64,000 nt of DNA, from contig JAKBVZ010000034.1 in assembly GCA_021841005.1 (NCBI GenBank), positions 1 through 64,000 of the forward strand, in the 5' to 3' direction. The notes under the pieces were generated by a model. The model was not told where the DNA came from. It saw only the letters and a list, made by a program, of their open reading frames with translations, and did not search any database. This document shows positions 8,356 to 17,587 of this stretch, in pieces. Position 1 is the stretch's first letter, and every line of letters begins with the position of its first letter. Position numbers and translations under genes: made by a program. Origin of the DNA: Actinomycetes bacterium (GTDB taxonomy: Bacteria > Actinomycetota > Acidimicrobiia > Acidimicrobiales > JAMCPL01).

Positions 8356-9529
8356 CAATGTACCCGTAGCCGAGATCAGTTGTAAGTATTTCCGCCGTAC
8401 CAGTGCCCAAGCCAAGATAGCAGTCAATCTGTATATGCCTATTACGCATATGAGCTGCCACGGCCTCGGTATCATATGATATGGATACCCCATGCTTGCA
8501 AACTTCTGTGCCACCATAGAAAATCGACAACTGATCCATGTCAAATTGGATCCCTGCCGTGCCAAGCTCGCTGGCAATCCTGCCCCAGTAGGGATCCTCA
8601 CCATTCAGCGAGCACTTAACCAGCAGCGATTCCCCTACTTTGCGCGCAGCTCTAGCTGCTTCCTCATCGCTCGAGGCCCCCTTCACGCTAATAAGTGCAG
8701 TCTTTGTAGCGCCTTCCGCGTCATCCACCATCTTATGCGCGAGCACGGCACATGCTTCATGTACCGCCGCCATTAGCGCTTCGGCAGATGGTGCCGGCCC
8801 AGACGCCCTGCCGCTAGCCATCAGCACGACTGTATCGTTGGTCGATGTACAACCATCTACCGTCATTGCGTTGAATGTTCCGGAGACAGCCTCCCGCAAG
8901 ATTTCCTGCAGCTCATGTGGCTGTGCATCGGCATCGGTGGTAAGCATCGCGAGCATTGTGGCCATATTGGGGGCAAGCATGGCGGCTCCTTTCGCCATCC
9001 CACCAATTGTAAACGCACCAGTCCGCACGATAACCTCCTTCGGAACCGTATCCGTAGTCATAATTGCACGGGCCGCCATTGCAGCATGCTCGGCATCGCC
9101 AGCACGACCTTTGACCAGATCGCCAACGGAACTGGAAGCTTTCTCGACCGGAAAGGGCACTCCAATGAGGCCGGTCTGGCAAATGAGAACATGATGGCCT
9201 GGGTGGCAACCCGGAGCAGCGATCACACCCATGCTCTCGGCTACTTGCCTGCACAATCTCTCCGCATGATCCTCCCCCTCCGCTCCAGTAGCAGCATTGG
9301 CATTACCCGAAGTGAGCAGGACTCCACTTGTCATGCCGCCGGTGGCGGCCATATGCGAAGCGCTCACGAGAACTGGGGCTGCTGCAGCCCTGTTTGATGT
9401 AAAGGTAGCGGCGGCTGGTACAGGTCTGCCGCCGACAATCGATACCAAGGCCATGTCGAGGTTGCCACTTCCCTTTATGCCAGCGGCTACAGCAGATGCC
9501 TCGAATCCCGCTGGAGCAGTTACACTCAT
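8333..9529 (-). CDS. argJ: Bifunctional ornithine acetyltransferase / N-acetylglutamate synthase
   Basis: Transfers the acetyl group from N-acetylornithine to glutamate, recycling acetate in arginine synthesis. The 398-residue product has the self-cleavage region with KGAAMLAPNMATML, where ArgJ proteins cut before the Thr to form alpha and beta chains. The start MSVTAPAGFEAS is chosen because its ATGA matches an ancestral overlap with argC now split by a 74-bp duplication. A further in-frame Met upstream would add 18 unconserved residues. Confidence 0.95.
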   Translation of the reverse strand: MSVTAPAGFEASAVAAGIKGSGNLDMALVSIVGGRPVPAAATFTSNRAAAAPVLVSASHMAATGGMTSGVLLTSGNANAATGAEGEDHAERLCRQVAESMGVIAAPGCHPGHHVLICQTGLIGVPFPVEKASSSVGDLVKGRAGDAEHAAMAARAIMTTDTVPKEVIVRTGAFTIGGMAKGAAMLAPNMATMLAMLTTDADAQPHELQEILREAVSGTFNAMTVDGCTSTNDTVVLMASGRASGPAPSAEALMAAVHEACAVLAHKMVDDAEGATKTALISVKGASSDEEAARAARKVGESLLVKCSLNGEDPYWGRIASELGTAGIQFDMDQLSIFYGGTEVCKHGVSISYDTEAVAAHMRNRHIQIDCYLGLGTGTAEILTTDLGYGYIDENRTTS

Positions 9530-9623
9530 GGGAACAGCCCACCCTTCGGGGCACCGCTCCCGAGAATCCAGAGAATACACCATTCATGCCAGGTTACACT
9601 CATGGGAACAGCCCACCCTTCGG
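9519..9623. repeat. 31-bp direct repeat spanning the argC stop / argJ start
   Basis: Bases 9519-9549 and 9593-9623 are identical, period 74 bp. The right copy contains the argC stop and the left copy contains the argJ start. Each copy keeps the ATGA sequence, so the two genes probably once overlapped by 4 bp. Confidence 0.92.
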
Positions 9624-10622
9624 TAAGCCGGTGTCCTCAGGTAATCCGAGAGCGATATTCGCACACTGTATGGCCTGTCCCGATGCGCCCTTCACAAGAT
9701 TGTCTATCGCACACATGGTTACCAGCGTACGGTTGCGTCGGTCTACCCGTGCGGCGGCATGAGCACAGTTGGAACCAAGCACAGCCTTTGTATTGGGCGG
9801 CTCGTCTGTAACGGTTACAAAAGGCATGCCTGAATAGTAATTACGGAGCAACTCGATGGCATCTTCACTATCGAGATCTGATGCCAGCCTGCCGTAACAA
9901 GTAGCGAGGATGCCTCTTGACATTGGAGCGAGATGCGGCACAAAAGTGACTTGCAACCCGAGTTCCTGCTCTATTTCGGGTGTATGGCGATGGGTCAATA
10001 CACCGTAGGCAGTGAAATTGCTGTTCACTCTGGAAAAGTGCGTGACGTCAGATGGGCTGCTGCCGGCACCGGAAACTCCACTTGCAGCATCCACGATGAC
10101 TCCGGCTGTATCGAGAACGCCAGAATCGGAGAACGGCCATAGGGCGAGGATGGCCGCCGTAGGGTAACAGCCAGGAACAGCAACAAAACGGGCGCTCGAC
10201 AGCGCGGGAGCATTAATCTCCGGAAGCCCGTAAACAAACTCGGCAAGCAGCGTACTGGCTCCGTGCTCCCTGCCATACCACTTTTCATAGGCTGCTGCAT
10301 CCTTCAGGCGAAAGTCAGCAGATAGGTCTACGATCACTCCCTGCCAGGATGGACGGTCTGCAAGTTCCATTGTAATACTCTCGGATTCGCCGTGTGGCAA
10401 TGCGAGAAACACGCAATCGAGGTCGTAAAGTGCAGCAACGTCTGTCTCTTGGTAGTGCAATCCGGGATAGAGTGCCTCCAGCGACGGATAGAGGTGGCCG
10501 ACCGCATCACTGGCATGGCTCTGCGCCTGAGCTGCACACAGCTCCATCGCTGGGTGCAGAGCCAGTAATCTCATCAGCTCCGCTCCGGTATACCCTGAAG
10601 CGCCTACGATCCCAACCTTCAT
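9600..10622 (-). CDS. argC: N-acetyl-gamma-glutamyl-phosphate reductase
   Basis: NADPH-dependent reduction of N-acetylglutamyl phosphate. The 340-residue product starts with the Rossmann motif GIVGASGYTGAEL and has the active-site Cys in VAVPGCYPTAAIL, then HRHTPEIEQEL. It is the first gene of the arg operon. A near-consensus promoter ends six bases before the ATG, so the mRNA is predicted to be leaderless. Confidence 0.96.
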   Translation of the reverse strand: MKVGIVGASGYTGAELMRLLALHPAMELCAAQAQSHASDAVGHLYPSLEALYPGLHYQETDVAALYDLDCVFLALPHGESESITMELADRPSWQGVIVDLSADFRLKDAAAYEKWYGREHGASTLLAEFVYGLPEINAPALSSARFVAVPGCYPTAAILALWPFSDSGVLDTAGVIVDAASGVSGAGSSPSDVTHFSRVNSNFTAYGVLTHRHTPEIEQELGLQVTFVPHLAPMSRGILATCYGRLASDLDSEDAIELLRNYYSGMPFVTVTDEPPNTKAVLGSNCAHAAARVDRRNRTLVTMCAIDNLVKGASGQAIQCANIALGLPEDTGLPKGGLFP

Positions 10623-10628
10623 GGCATA

Positions 10629-10657
10629 ATTATACGGTAATCTACATACTAATGCAA
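10629..10657 (-). promoter_or_regulatory. argC promoter (leaderless) with ARG-box-like operator
   Basis: On the minus strand TTGCAT (10652-10657), a 17-bp spacer and a perfect TATAAT (10629-10634) end six bases before the argC ATG. A start point at the usual distance falls on or next to the ATG. Overlapping the -35, the minus-strand 14-mer TGCATTAGTATGTA (10643-10656) matches the generic ARG-box pattern TGNATNNNNATNCA at 9 of 10 fixed positions. ArgR binding here would block RNA polymerase. Confidence 0.72.
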
Positions 10658-10851
10658 ATCAGGTCCTGAGGCTCGCATGCCGATTGCGAACGACCATACT
10701 GCCCCCCTAGGCGAGAACAGCATTGGTACGACCCATGAACACCTGACTCGTATCTCTTGACCTCCTTCCGGTCCTGGACCGGGCTTGCGCTCATACTCGG
10801 TCAGCGAGCGACACTGCTGGTGCTGGTTATCTTTGTCTCCGGGAACATGGC

Positions 10852-11015
10852 TGTGCTCGCCATGTATCATCGTTTTCCATCGACACATTTTCACCCCACA
10901 TTCTCACCCCACATTCTCACCCCACATTCTCACCCCACATTCTCACCCCACATTTTCACCCCTTTCTCTGGCCATATCACGACTTGCCCTGTGCTCGCCA
11001 TGTATCATCGTTTTC
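10852..11015. repeat. 26-bp direct repeat at the 3' end of the propeller gene, enclosing a 13-bp minisatellite
   Basis: Bases 10852-10877 and 10990-11015 match over 26 bp, period 138 bp. The right copy includes the stop of the beta-propeller gene. Between them, about 10881-10967, a 13-bp unit CATTCTCACCCCA is repeated about six times. With the argC promoter this accounts for the gene-free stretch 10623-11004. Confidence 0.9.
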
Positions 11016-12492
11016 GGATGGCACTGCTTTTGTCTGAAGATCCGTGTATAGTGGCTGCCCGCTGGATGGATACGTGCAGTATGGAAACAGGGGCATAGGA
11101 CACCGGAGACAGCCCCACGATAGCCGGAGACTTTGCATCGACTACATATATAAGACCGTTGCTTGGAGAGACCGACACGGTCACGGGATCAGTGCCGACT
11201 CCACCGTGCACATTCACCAGCCCTGTAGCGAAATTGACAACTTCCAGAACGTCGCCCTCACTACCGACGTCGACAGTACGATCATTGCCAGTCACAGAGT
11301 ACGCAATAGAATTACTTGTGCCAGCAGCCACTCCAAACGGGCATCCGTAACTTGCGGGCGTCTGCACTGTTGCTACAACAGCTAATGTAGCCGTACTGAT
11401 CTGATCCATCTCGCACCCGGCTTTCGCCGCGACATACACATAGCTGCCGTCACGGGACATTGTCATGAAGTAAGGTCCATTGCCCACTCTGATGCTGGCC
11501 AACTGCTTGTAGCTGGTAGTGCTGAACACATAGACATAGTCGGGATAGGGAACCACCCCCGGCAAAGAAGCAGCGATGGAACTGTGGCCCGCCACGGTAC
11601 TGGCCTCGCTCACCCATACTTCCTTTCCACCGGGCGTAACCGCTACGCTGGTTGGATACCAGCAGTAATCGGGCACACCGGATGGGCACAACGCCCCAGT
11701 GGTCCTCATAGTCAATGATGTAGCGGAAGCCGTTGCAGTGGGTGCGCTCGCCAGTGACGCCAGTGACGGCACGATGTTGGCGATCGTTCGAAACGTACTG
11801 GTATCGATAACCGATACATAGCCCGATCCGACCACCCCATTGACAGTGACATAGGCAGTCGCCCCGCTCGGAGAAAAGGCAACATCGATAGGTCCAATTC
11901 CAACCGGTATCGTACGAATGACCTTGGACGTCCGCGTGGAGATCACGCTCACCGATCCATTGGCTTTATCACTGGAACTATTAACGCTATCCAGAATGGA
12001 CCGCACGGAGGTGTCCACTACCCAGACCTGGCTACCATCTGGATTGACCGCCAAACCTGTAGGCGTCTGGCCAGTGGAAATCCTTGCAAGGATAGTGCCG
12101 GTATGTACATCGAACACCTCCAGTAAATCTCGGGATGGAACAGTGACGTATGCCTTCGAGCCGTGCGGTGAAAACGCCATGTCCATACCATACAGCGATG
12201 GGTTCTGGTGTACGTCCAAGCTCAGGGAGATGCCCTTCAGGGCATTGCCCAAACCCATGCCAATGTCGCGTATGACATAGTATCCGACCACCATACACCC
12301 TCCAATCATAACCACGCAGCCAAGCAGGATGTACATCACGATACGGGCCGTACCGTGCTTCGGTGCCGGATGCCTGTACTGATACGGAGGTGGCGGAGTA
12401 TAAGGGGAAGGGGTTGGTCCCGCATATGGCCAAACCTCACCGCCACCAGAACTACTTGCCCCAGTAGGTCCGGGATACGGATCGTACTTCAC
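11005..12492 (-). CDS. Membrane-anchored YVTN-type beta-propeller protein
   Basis: Function unknown. The 495 residues comprise a Pro/Tyr/Gly-rich cytoplasmic head (1-50), one membrane segment (about 51-76, IVMYILLGCVVMIGG onward) and a large extracytoplasmic part made of YVTN-like repeats. Examples are GMDMAFSPHGSKAYVTV, GLAVNPDGSQVWVVD and DVAFSPSGATAYVTV. Such propellers generally serve binding or scaffolding. The GTG start lies six bases after a TAGAAT -10. The gene is divergent from the secreted sedolisin, which carries its own propeller, so a shared surface role is possible but unproven. Its 3' end is duplicated downstream. Confidence 0.85.
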   Translation of the reverse strand: MKYDPYPGPTGASSSGGGEVWPYAGPTPSPYTPPPPYQYRHPAPKHGTARIVMYILLGCVVMIGGCMVVGYYVIRDIGMGLGNALKGISLSLDVHQNPSLYGMDMAFSPHGSKAYVTVPSRDLLEVFDVHTGTILARISTGQTPTGLAVNPDGSQVWVVDTSVRSILDSVNSSSDKANGSVSVISTRTSKVIRTIPVGIGPIDVAFSPSGATAYVTVNGVVGSGYVSVIDTSTFRTIANIVPSLASLASAPTATASATSLTMRTTGALCPSGVPDYCWYPTSVAVTPGGKEVWVSEASTVAGHSSIAASLPGVVPYPDYVYVFSTTSYKQLASIRVGNGPYFMTMSRDGSYVYVAAKAGCEMDQISTATLAVVATVQTPASYGCPFGVAAGTSNSIAYSVTGNDRTVDVGSEGDVLEVVNFATGLVNVHGGVGTDPVTVSVSPSNGLIYVVDAKSPAIVGLSPVSYAPVSILHVSIQRAATIHGSSDKSSAIRKR

Positions 12493-12498
12493 CGAACT

Positions 12499-12528
12499 AT
12501 TCTACAGTATCTACAATGAAAGATTCAA
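12499..12528 (-). promoter_or_regulatory. Promoter of the propeller gene (leaderless)
   Basis: On the minus strand TTGAAT (12523-12528), an 18-bp spacer and TAGAAT (12499-12504) end six bases before the GTG start. No Shine-Dalgarno is present. The upstream part of this promoter is inside a 32-bp block repeated 65 bp away. Confidence 0.62.
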
Positions 12529-12600
12529 CGGATAGACGGCAACCGTGGCCTCTCGCCCGTACGACTCCACAGTATCTACAATGAAAGACTCAGCGGATAG
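12504..12600. repeat. 32-bp direct repeat at the left edge of the 12.6-kb dispersed element
   Basis: Bases 12504-12535 and 12569-12600 match over 32 bp with two differences, period 65 bp. The block covers most of the -35/spacer region of the propeller promoter and the left end of the dispersed element. Confidence 0.85.
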
Positions 12601-12818
12601 GCATCTCGAGCTTGCCGTTCTCCTGATTTCGCATTGCTGTGAAGTCGTGCGTTGTCCATGCACGACAGCTAGCCCTTCCTCCTCCACTTTGCGACTCAAC
12701 TCCGGATGAACGCCTCCTTGATCCAAACTGCCTACCCGCCAAGTCGCTGCGGCCACTATGCCGCAACTCGTGCGCTGGACTATGCCTCCCTGATCCAAAC
12801 TGCCTATCCGCCAGCCTC
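12587..12818. repeat. Dispersed inverted-repeat-bounded element, copy 1
   Basis: Related to the element at 48491-48652, with shared blocks such as GGGCTAGCT, CGTGCATGGACAACG and CACAGCAATGCGAA (minus strand). The left end GACTCAGCGGATAGGCA is complementary to the right end TGCCTATCCGCCAGCCTC with mismatches. The right end is duplicated with a 72-bp period (12712-12741 and 12784-12813). Without that insert, copy 1 would be about 160 bp, matching copy 2. It could be a MITE-like element or a structured RNA. Confidence 0.75.
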
Positions 12819-12882
12819 TAAATAGATAAAGTTGCATAATCCCCTACAATGACATATCACGATACGTTGCGTACTGCCTACC

Positions 12883-12911
12883 TTGACTGTACTAATGCTG
12901 CTAGCTAATAT
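12883..12911 (+). promoter_or_regulatory. Promoter of the sedolisin gene (leaderless)
   Basis: TTGACT (12883-12888), a 17-bp spacer and TAATAT (12906-12911) end seven bases before the ATG at 12919. The TTG that opens the longest frame is therefore the -35 box and not a start codon. Confidence 0.75.
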
Positions 12912-12918
12912 GGCTGTT

Positions 12919-15900
12919 ATGAAGCACCTGGTGGGACTATTGACGTCCGTAATCGTGCTGATGGGGACGATGCTGGTAATCTACATACCGTCAGCAATAG
13001 CCGTACCTCGCTCCGATCCATTGGTGCCAGTAGGATCCGCTTCCGTAATACCTCGCTCCGCTCAATACGCTGGCCCCCTTGCCAGTACGTACCGTATCCA
13101 CTTGGATATTGTAATGCGTCCCCGTAACCCTACCGCACTGGCTGATTTTGTCAAAGCCGTTTCCACGCCTGGTTCCCCCAACTACCATCACTTTCTCGCC
13201 AAAGGTCAATTTGGAAAGATATTTGGGCCCACTGCGTCAGCGGTCAATACGGTACGCAAAGCATTGGCAAGCAGTGGAATTTACACGGGCAGTGCCTCCT
13301 CCAACGGTCTCATCATACCGGTAACAACTACCGTTGTCCGGGCCGATAAGTACTTCCATACTCGGCTCAGGTCATACCGGATGGCAAGCGGCCGATTGGC
13401 ATTCGCCAGTTCTACAGCGCCTCTGCTACGTGCTGGCATATCGTCTTACGTACAGGACATCGTCGGTTTGGACACTATTGCTCGTCCCAAGCCATCAGTA
13501 GCAGGCTCGCCTATCCTTAGTAACTCACCCGACACTCGCTCTTGGCCTGGTAGCACTCCCCAGCATCACTCGATCCATCGTCTGCAGGTCGACAGCACCA
13601 CTTCCCTCAGGCAATACTATCGTCGCGGCATCTGGCGTACCCGCACTGCCCGGGCTGCGCATCTGAAACCAAGTAACCTGGGAATGGGAGTACTGGCTTT
13701 ATCATCATCTCGATCGACTGCGAGGTCTGCCCCCACGGTGCCCAATGCCACGCCGCAGGCTGCCACGGCTAGGAGGACAACCGCAACTTCGGGAGCAAGC
13801 AATATGCCGTTGTCATGCTCGAGCGCATCCAATACGGCTTCAGCCTACAGCGCGTACACAGCAGGGCAGATAGCTTCTGCCTATGGCCTGTCCGGATTGT
13901 ATACAAAAGGTTATCTGGGTACAGGCGAGACAATCGCCCTCTACGAACTTGCGCCATTCTCATCAAGCGACATAAATACGTTCCAAAAATGTTATGGAAC
14001 CAGCACCACGGTAAACACCATCAAGGTGGATGGCGGCGCCACGGCAGGAACTGGCGGATCCATCGAAGATACATTAGACATCGAAGATGCCATAGGTCTG
14101 GCCCCGAAAACCACCATAGATGTATACGAGGCACCCGATAGCTCTACAGGACCTCTCGACAACTACAACAATATAGCAATCGGTGATTCAGCGCAGGTTG
14201 TGTCGTCAAGTTGGGTGGCATGTGAACTTCTCACCAGTAAGTCTTACGCTCAATCTGAAGAGACTATTTTCGAGCAGATGGCCGCCCAAGGCCAGAGCAT
14301 GCTGGCCGCAGCCGGAGATACCGGATCAGCGGGTTGCTACCCTACTACTCCCGCAGGATTCAGCACTATCTCGTGCGCGTCCACCACTCTCTGCTGGGCG
14401 GGAGACACGGCAGGATACGTCACGCAATGGAATGGTAGCAAATGGGATACCACGATTCACTTACTGTCTGGCATGTCTACCAATGGGGTAGGGTCCATAT
14501 CCTGCCCAAGCACTACTTTCTGCATGGCAACTGGACTAGGTGGCAGCCACTACAATACGTGGAGTCCATCAGCCGGATGGAGCACATCGGAGACCACCAC
14601 TGCGCTTTCAGGCCAATATATCTCCGCTCTGTCGTGTTATTCGCCGACATCATGCTGGCTAGTAGACACCAACGGCAATGCCACACATTGGACCGGCAGT
14701 AGTTGGTCCAAAAAAATTACCATTGACGCCGTAATAAGTGCTGCCACTTCAAACGCACAAATATCCACACCATTTATATCGTGCTCAACGTCATCTTTCT
14801 GCATTGTTGTCTACACAATCCTCACCAGCAACAACACCTACCAGAATACCGGCGTCACCTGGAACGGCGTATCATGGAGCACAACTCCTACCGGTATCAG
14901 TGATGTTAATGGTATCACGTCGCTTGCCTGCGTGCCGGATTCCTCCAACCAGTGCTGGGCGGGAGACTCCAACGGTAGTGCCATGGAATGGACCTCCTCT
15001 GGATGGGCATCATCGCCGGTTGCTGTAGCTCCTGGACGTTTCCTGAGCGCCATATCATGCGTTACCGCAAACCTCTGCTTTGCCCTCGGCGGCAACAACA
15101 ACCTGTACACGATGGAATGGAATGGCACTGCGTGGGAGTCACCGCAAGCAACTGGAGTAAGTCTGCAAGGAGGCACCCAGGTTGCGTCAGGTGTGTCTTG
15201 CCCGCCCACGGACTTGCCCAATTTCTGCATGAGTGTACTTACCACGGGCGGAGCCATCTCATGGAACGGCAGTTCTTGGGGTGGTCTACAGCAAGTAGAC
15301 GGCATCACCTCGCTCGGAGTAAACGATCCTGCAAGCGACCCCTATGTAACCGGCGTAGGTGGCACTGACCTGACTTCTGCGACTTCGCCACCACAGGAAA
15401 CAGTATGGAATGAACGGCTGAGTGCCTACGGCGCAGGCGGTGGGGGGATATCCTCGTTCTGGCCTATGCCATCATGGCAGGTTGCCGGCAGTGTAAACGG
15501 AGTCATCGACTCATATTCGAACGGCTCTCCGTGTGGTATGTCAAGCAGCTACTACTGTAGAGAGGTGCCTGACGTGTCAGCATCGGCAGATCCGGTGCAC
15601 GGATACGTCATGTACTACAAGGGCGGTTGGATGGCAATAGGTGGTACAAGCGCCGCAACTCCGACGTGGGCATCACTGATTGCACTTACAGATGAGCAGT
15701 GCACCACTGTTTCCGGATCCTCAGGGACTACCTCGAGTGACCTGGGATTCCTTAACCCAGTGCTCTATTCGGTAGATGCCCGCACTCCATCAGCATTCTA
15801 CAACGTCACAAGTGGGAACAACGACTACACGGGAACCAACGGTGGCAGCTACCCTGCCGCGTCCGGGAACCAGACCTACTCCATGGCGGCCGGTCTCGGC

Positions 15901-17484
15901 TCACCAAACGGGGTTATACTTGCAAATGCACTCTGCAATTCGGCTACACACACACCATCACCCGTAATTACCTCTGTGTCTCCCGCGTCCGGATACAGCT
16001 CAGGAGGTACATCAGTAACCATCAAGGGATTGAACTTCGCTTCAGGTGCAGTAGTGCTATTTGGTTCAATCACGGCCGCAGCAACCACCGTCGACTCGCC
16101 CACTACTATTGTTGCTGTTACGCCCCCCGAACAACCAGGTATCGTAACGATTTCCGTCATCGTAAATGGTACGTCAAGTTCAATCGGCAGCAGTTCTACA
16201 AATTACTTCACCTTTTTGATAGGCAGTCCTTACGTTCCTATCACACCTACCCGTATATGCGATACAAGGCCGAACAATCCCTCCAGCTTATCTGGAACTT
16301 ACCTTTCACAATGTCAAGGAAAGACGCTCGGTCCCGGTGCCACCCTCACAATAACCGTAAGCGGACTCGGGCAGATACCCCTTTCCGCTACTGGGGCTAT
16401 GCTAATTGTGACAGCAATAGGCCCTACTAAAACCACCTACCTGACCGTGTATCCAGCATCTGCCAGAACGCGCCCAACCGCATCCAGTGTCAATGCCCAT
16501 GCAGGCACTACAATTGCAAACTCAGTAGACGTTGCTCTGCCTTCTTCCGGGCCGCTCGCAGGCATGATCAAGGTTTATAATCTGACTGGTGACGTAAATA
16601 TCATAATAGATGTAGAAGGATATATGAGCGCATCAAATACACCACAATCAAGCCTATACCACCCACTTACGAATCCGTCACGGCTGGTGGACACCCGATG
16701 CTCCATTGCTACGTATAAGTCCGCATACTCCAACTATTGTAACACAATACCACCACCAAATAATTCCCTTAACGGATTACAAACTGGTGAGGTGCAAACA
16801 ATACGTGTAAGCGGTCTTACAGGGTTACCGGCATCAGGGTTGGCTGCTGTAGTTCTCAACATTACCGCAACTTACGCCTCCGCTGGAGGTTACTTCACCC
16901 TTTATCCATCTGGCACATCCAGACCAATAGCTTCATCTCTGAATTGGGCAAGTGGCAAAACCGTAGCAAACCAAGTTATCGTTCAGGTCGGTGAGAACGG
17001 AGATGTCGCTCTCTATGCTTCCGCGCCAGTGCAAGCCGTCGCTGATGTATCAGGATATTTCACTAGTGGTAACTCTGGAAACCACCTTGTGTCCGTATCA
17101 CCTGTGCGAATTTGCGACACTCGCCCAAGCAATCCTTCAGGTCTATCAGGCACGCAGGCACAGTGCAATGGACACACACTTGCTCCGGATTCCCGGATAA
17201 CGGTAAAGATCAACGGAACCGCTGGATTGCCATCTGCCAATATCTCCGCCGCCATCATCAATCTGACCGCCACCGGAGCTGATTCGAGCGGTTACCTGTC
17301 CGTAAACCCTGCTTCAACTCCACCTGAAACTTCGGACGTGAACTGGACCGGCCCCGAGTCGGTGGCTATACCTAATATGGTCGTAGCAACAGTCAACTCA
17401 GCGGGATACATTACCATTTATAATGGTTCCGGACTTTCAAGTGTAAATGTAATCGTCGATGTTACAGGTTACCTGACCGGATAG
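12919..17484 (+). CDS. Secreted sedolisin (S53) with inserted seven-bladed propeller, IPT/TIG and three C-terminal repeats
   Basis: Predicted secreted pepstatin-insensitive serine-carboxyl peptidase, typically acid-active. The product is 1521 residues: signal peptide 1-28 (cut after AIA), pro-kumamolisin activation domain about 30-190, a low-complexity linker, then the S53 domain. The catalytic Glu383 and Asp387 lie in IEDTLDIEDA, the oxyanion Asp in AAAGDTGSAG, and Ser911 in GGTSAATPTWASL. About 320 residues are inserted after the oxyanion loop and form seven Cys-paired WNGSxW-type repeats. After the protease come an IPT/TIG domain (about 1015-1110) and three repeats of about 135 residues starting PxRICDTRP. 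No membrane anchor is seen. The start follows the leaderless promoter. Confidence 0.88.
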   Translation: MKHLVGLLTSVIVLMGTMLVIYIPSAIAVPRSDPLVPVGSASVIPRSAQYAGPLASTYRIHLDIVMRPRNPTALADFVKAVSTPGSPNYHHFLAKGQFGKIFGPTASAVNTVRKALASSGIYTGSASSNGLIIPVTTTVVRADKYFHTRLRSYRMASGRLAFASSTAPLLRAGISSYVQDIVGLDTIARPKPSVAGSPILSNSPDTRSWPGSTPQHHSIHRLQVDSTTSLRQYYRRGIWRTRTARAAHLKPSNLGMGVLALSSSRSTARSAPTVPNATPQAATARRTTATSGASNMPLSCSSASNTASAYSAYTAGQIASAYGLSGLYTKGYLGTGETIALYELAPFSSSDINTFQKCYGTSTTVNTIKVDGGATAGTGGSIEDTLDIEDAIGLAPKTTIDVYEAPDSSTGPLDNYNNIAIGDSAQVVSSSWVACELLTSKSYAQSEETIFEQMAAQGQSMLAAAGDTGSAGCYPTTPAGFSTISCASTTLCWAGDTAGYVTQWNGSKWDTTIHLLSGMSTNGVGSISCPSTTFCMATGLGGSHYNTWSPSAGWSTSETTTALSGQYISALSCYSPTSCWLVDTNGNATHWTGSSWSKKITIDAVISAATSNAQISTPFISCSTSSFCIVVYTILTSNNTYQNTGVTWNGVSWSTTPTGISDVNGITSLACVPDSSNQCWAGDSNGSAMEWTSSGWASSPVAVAPGRFLSAISCVTANLCFALGGNNNLYTMEWNGTAWESPQATGVSLQGGTQVASGVSCPPTDLPNFCMSVLTTGGAISWNGSSWGGLQQVDGITSLGVNDPASDPYVTGVGGTDLTSATSPPQETVWNERLSAYGAGGGGISSFWPMPSWQVAGSVNGVIDSYSNGSPCGMSSSYYCREVPDVSASADPVHGYVMYYKGGWMAIGGTSAATPTWASLIALTDEQCTTVSGSSGTTSSDLGFLNPVLYSVDARTPSAFYNVTSGNNDYTGTNGGSYPAASGNQTYSMAAGLGSPNGVILANALCNSATHTPSPVITSVSPASGYSSGGTSVTIKGLNFASGAVVLFGSITAAATTVDSPTTIVAVTPPEQPGIVTISVIVNGTSSSIGSSSTNYFTFLIGSPYVPITPTRICDTRPNNPSSLSGTYLSQCQGKTLGPGATLTITVSGLGQIPLSATGAMLIVTAIGPTKTTYLTVYPASARTRPTASSVNAHAGTTIANSVDVALPSSGPLAGMIKVYNLTGDVNIIIDVEGYMSASNTPQSSLYHPLTNPSRLVDTRCSIATYKSAYSNYCNTIPPPNNSLNGLQTGEVQTIRVSGLTGLPASGLAAVVLNITATYASAGGYFTLYPSGTSRPIASSLNWASGKTVANQVIVQVGENGDVALYASAPVQAVADVSGYFTSGNSGNHLVSVSPVRICDTRPSNPSGLSGTQAQCNGHTLAPDSRITVKINGTAGLPSANISAAIINLTATGADSSGYLSVNPASTPPETSDVNWTGPESVAIPNMVVATVNSAGYITIYNGSGLSSVNVIVDVTGYLTG

Positions 17485-17587
17485 TTGCTCTAGGTCAGAT
17501 AGTCACTCTAGGTCAGATAGTCACTCTAGGTCAGATAGTCACTCTAGGTCAGATAGTCACTCTAGGTCAGATAGTCACACTGGGACA
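17480..17587. repeat. Six 18-bp tandem repeats growing from the sedolisin stop codon
   Basis: The unit GATAGTCACTCTAGGTCA is repeated six times. The first copy begins within the gene's final Gly codon and includes its TAG stop, so the unit derives from the 3' end of the gene. The first and last copies carry substitutions. Confidence 0.93.

Noticed and set aside
12511-12837. Minus-strand frame with GSLDQGGVHP similar to one at 48458-48715
   Set aside because: The similarity follows DNA blocks and includes a one-base indel that shifts the frame, so the two frames agree over only about 30 residues. A nucleic-acid element explains it better.
12883-12918. TTG start of the sedolisin frame
   Set aside because: The TTG is the -35 box of a near-consensus promoter. 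The ATG 36 bases later begins a proper signal peptide.
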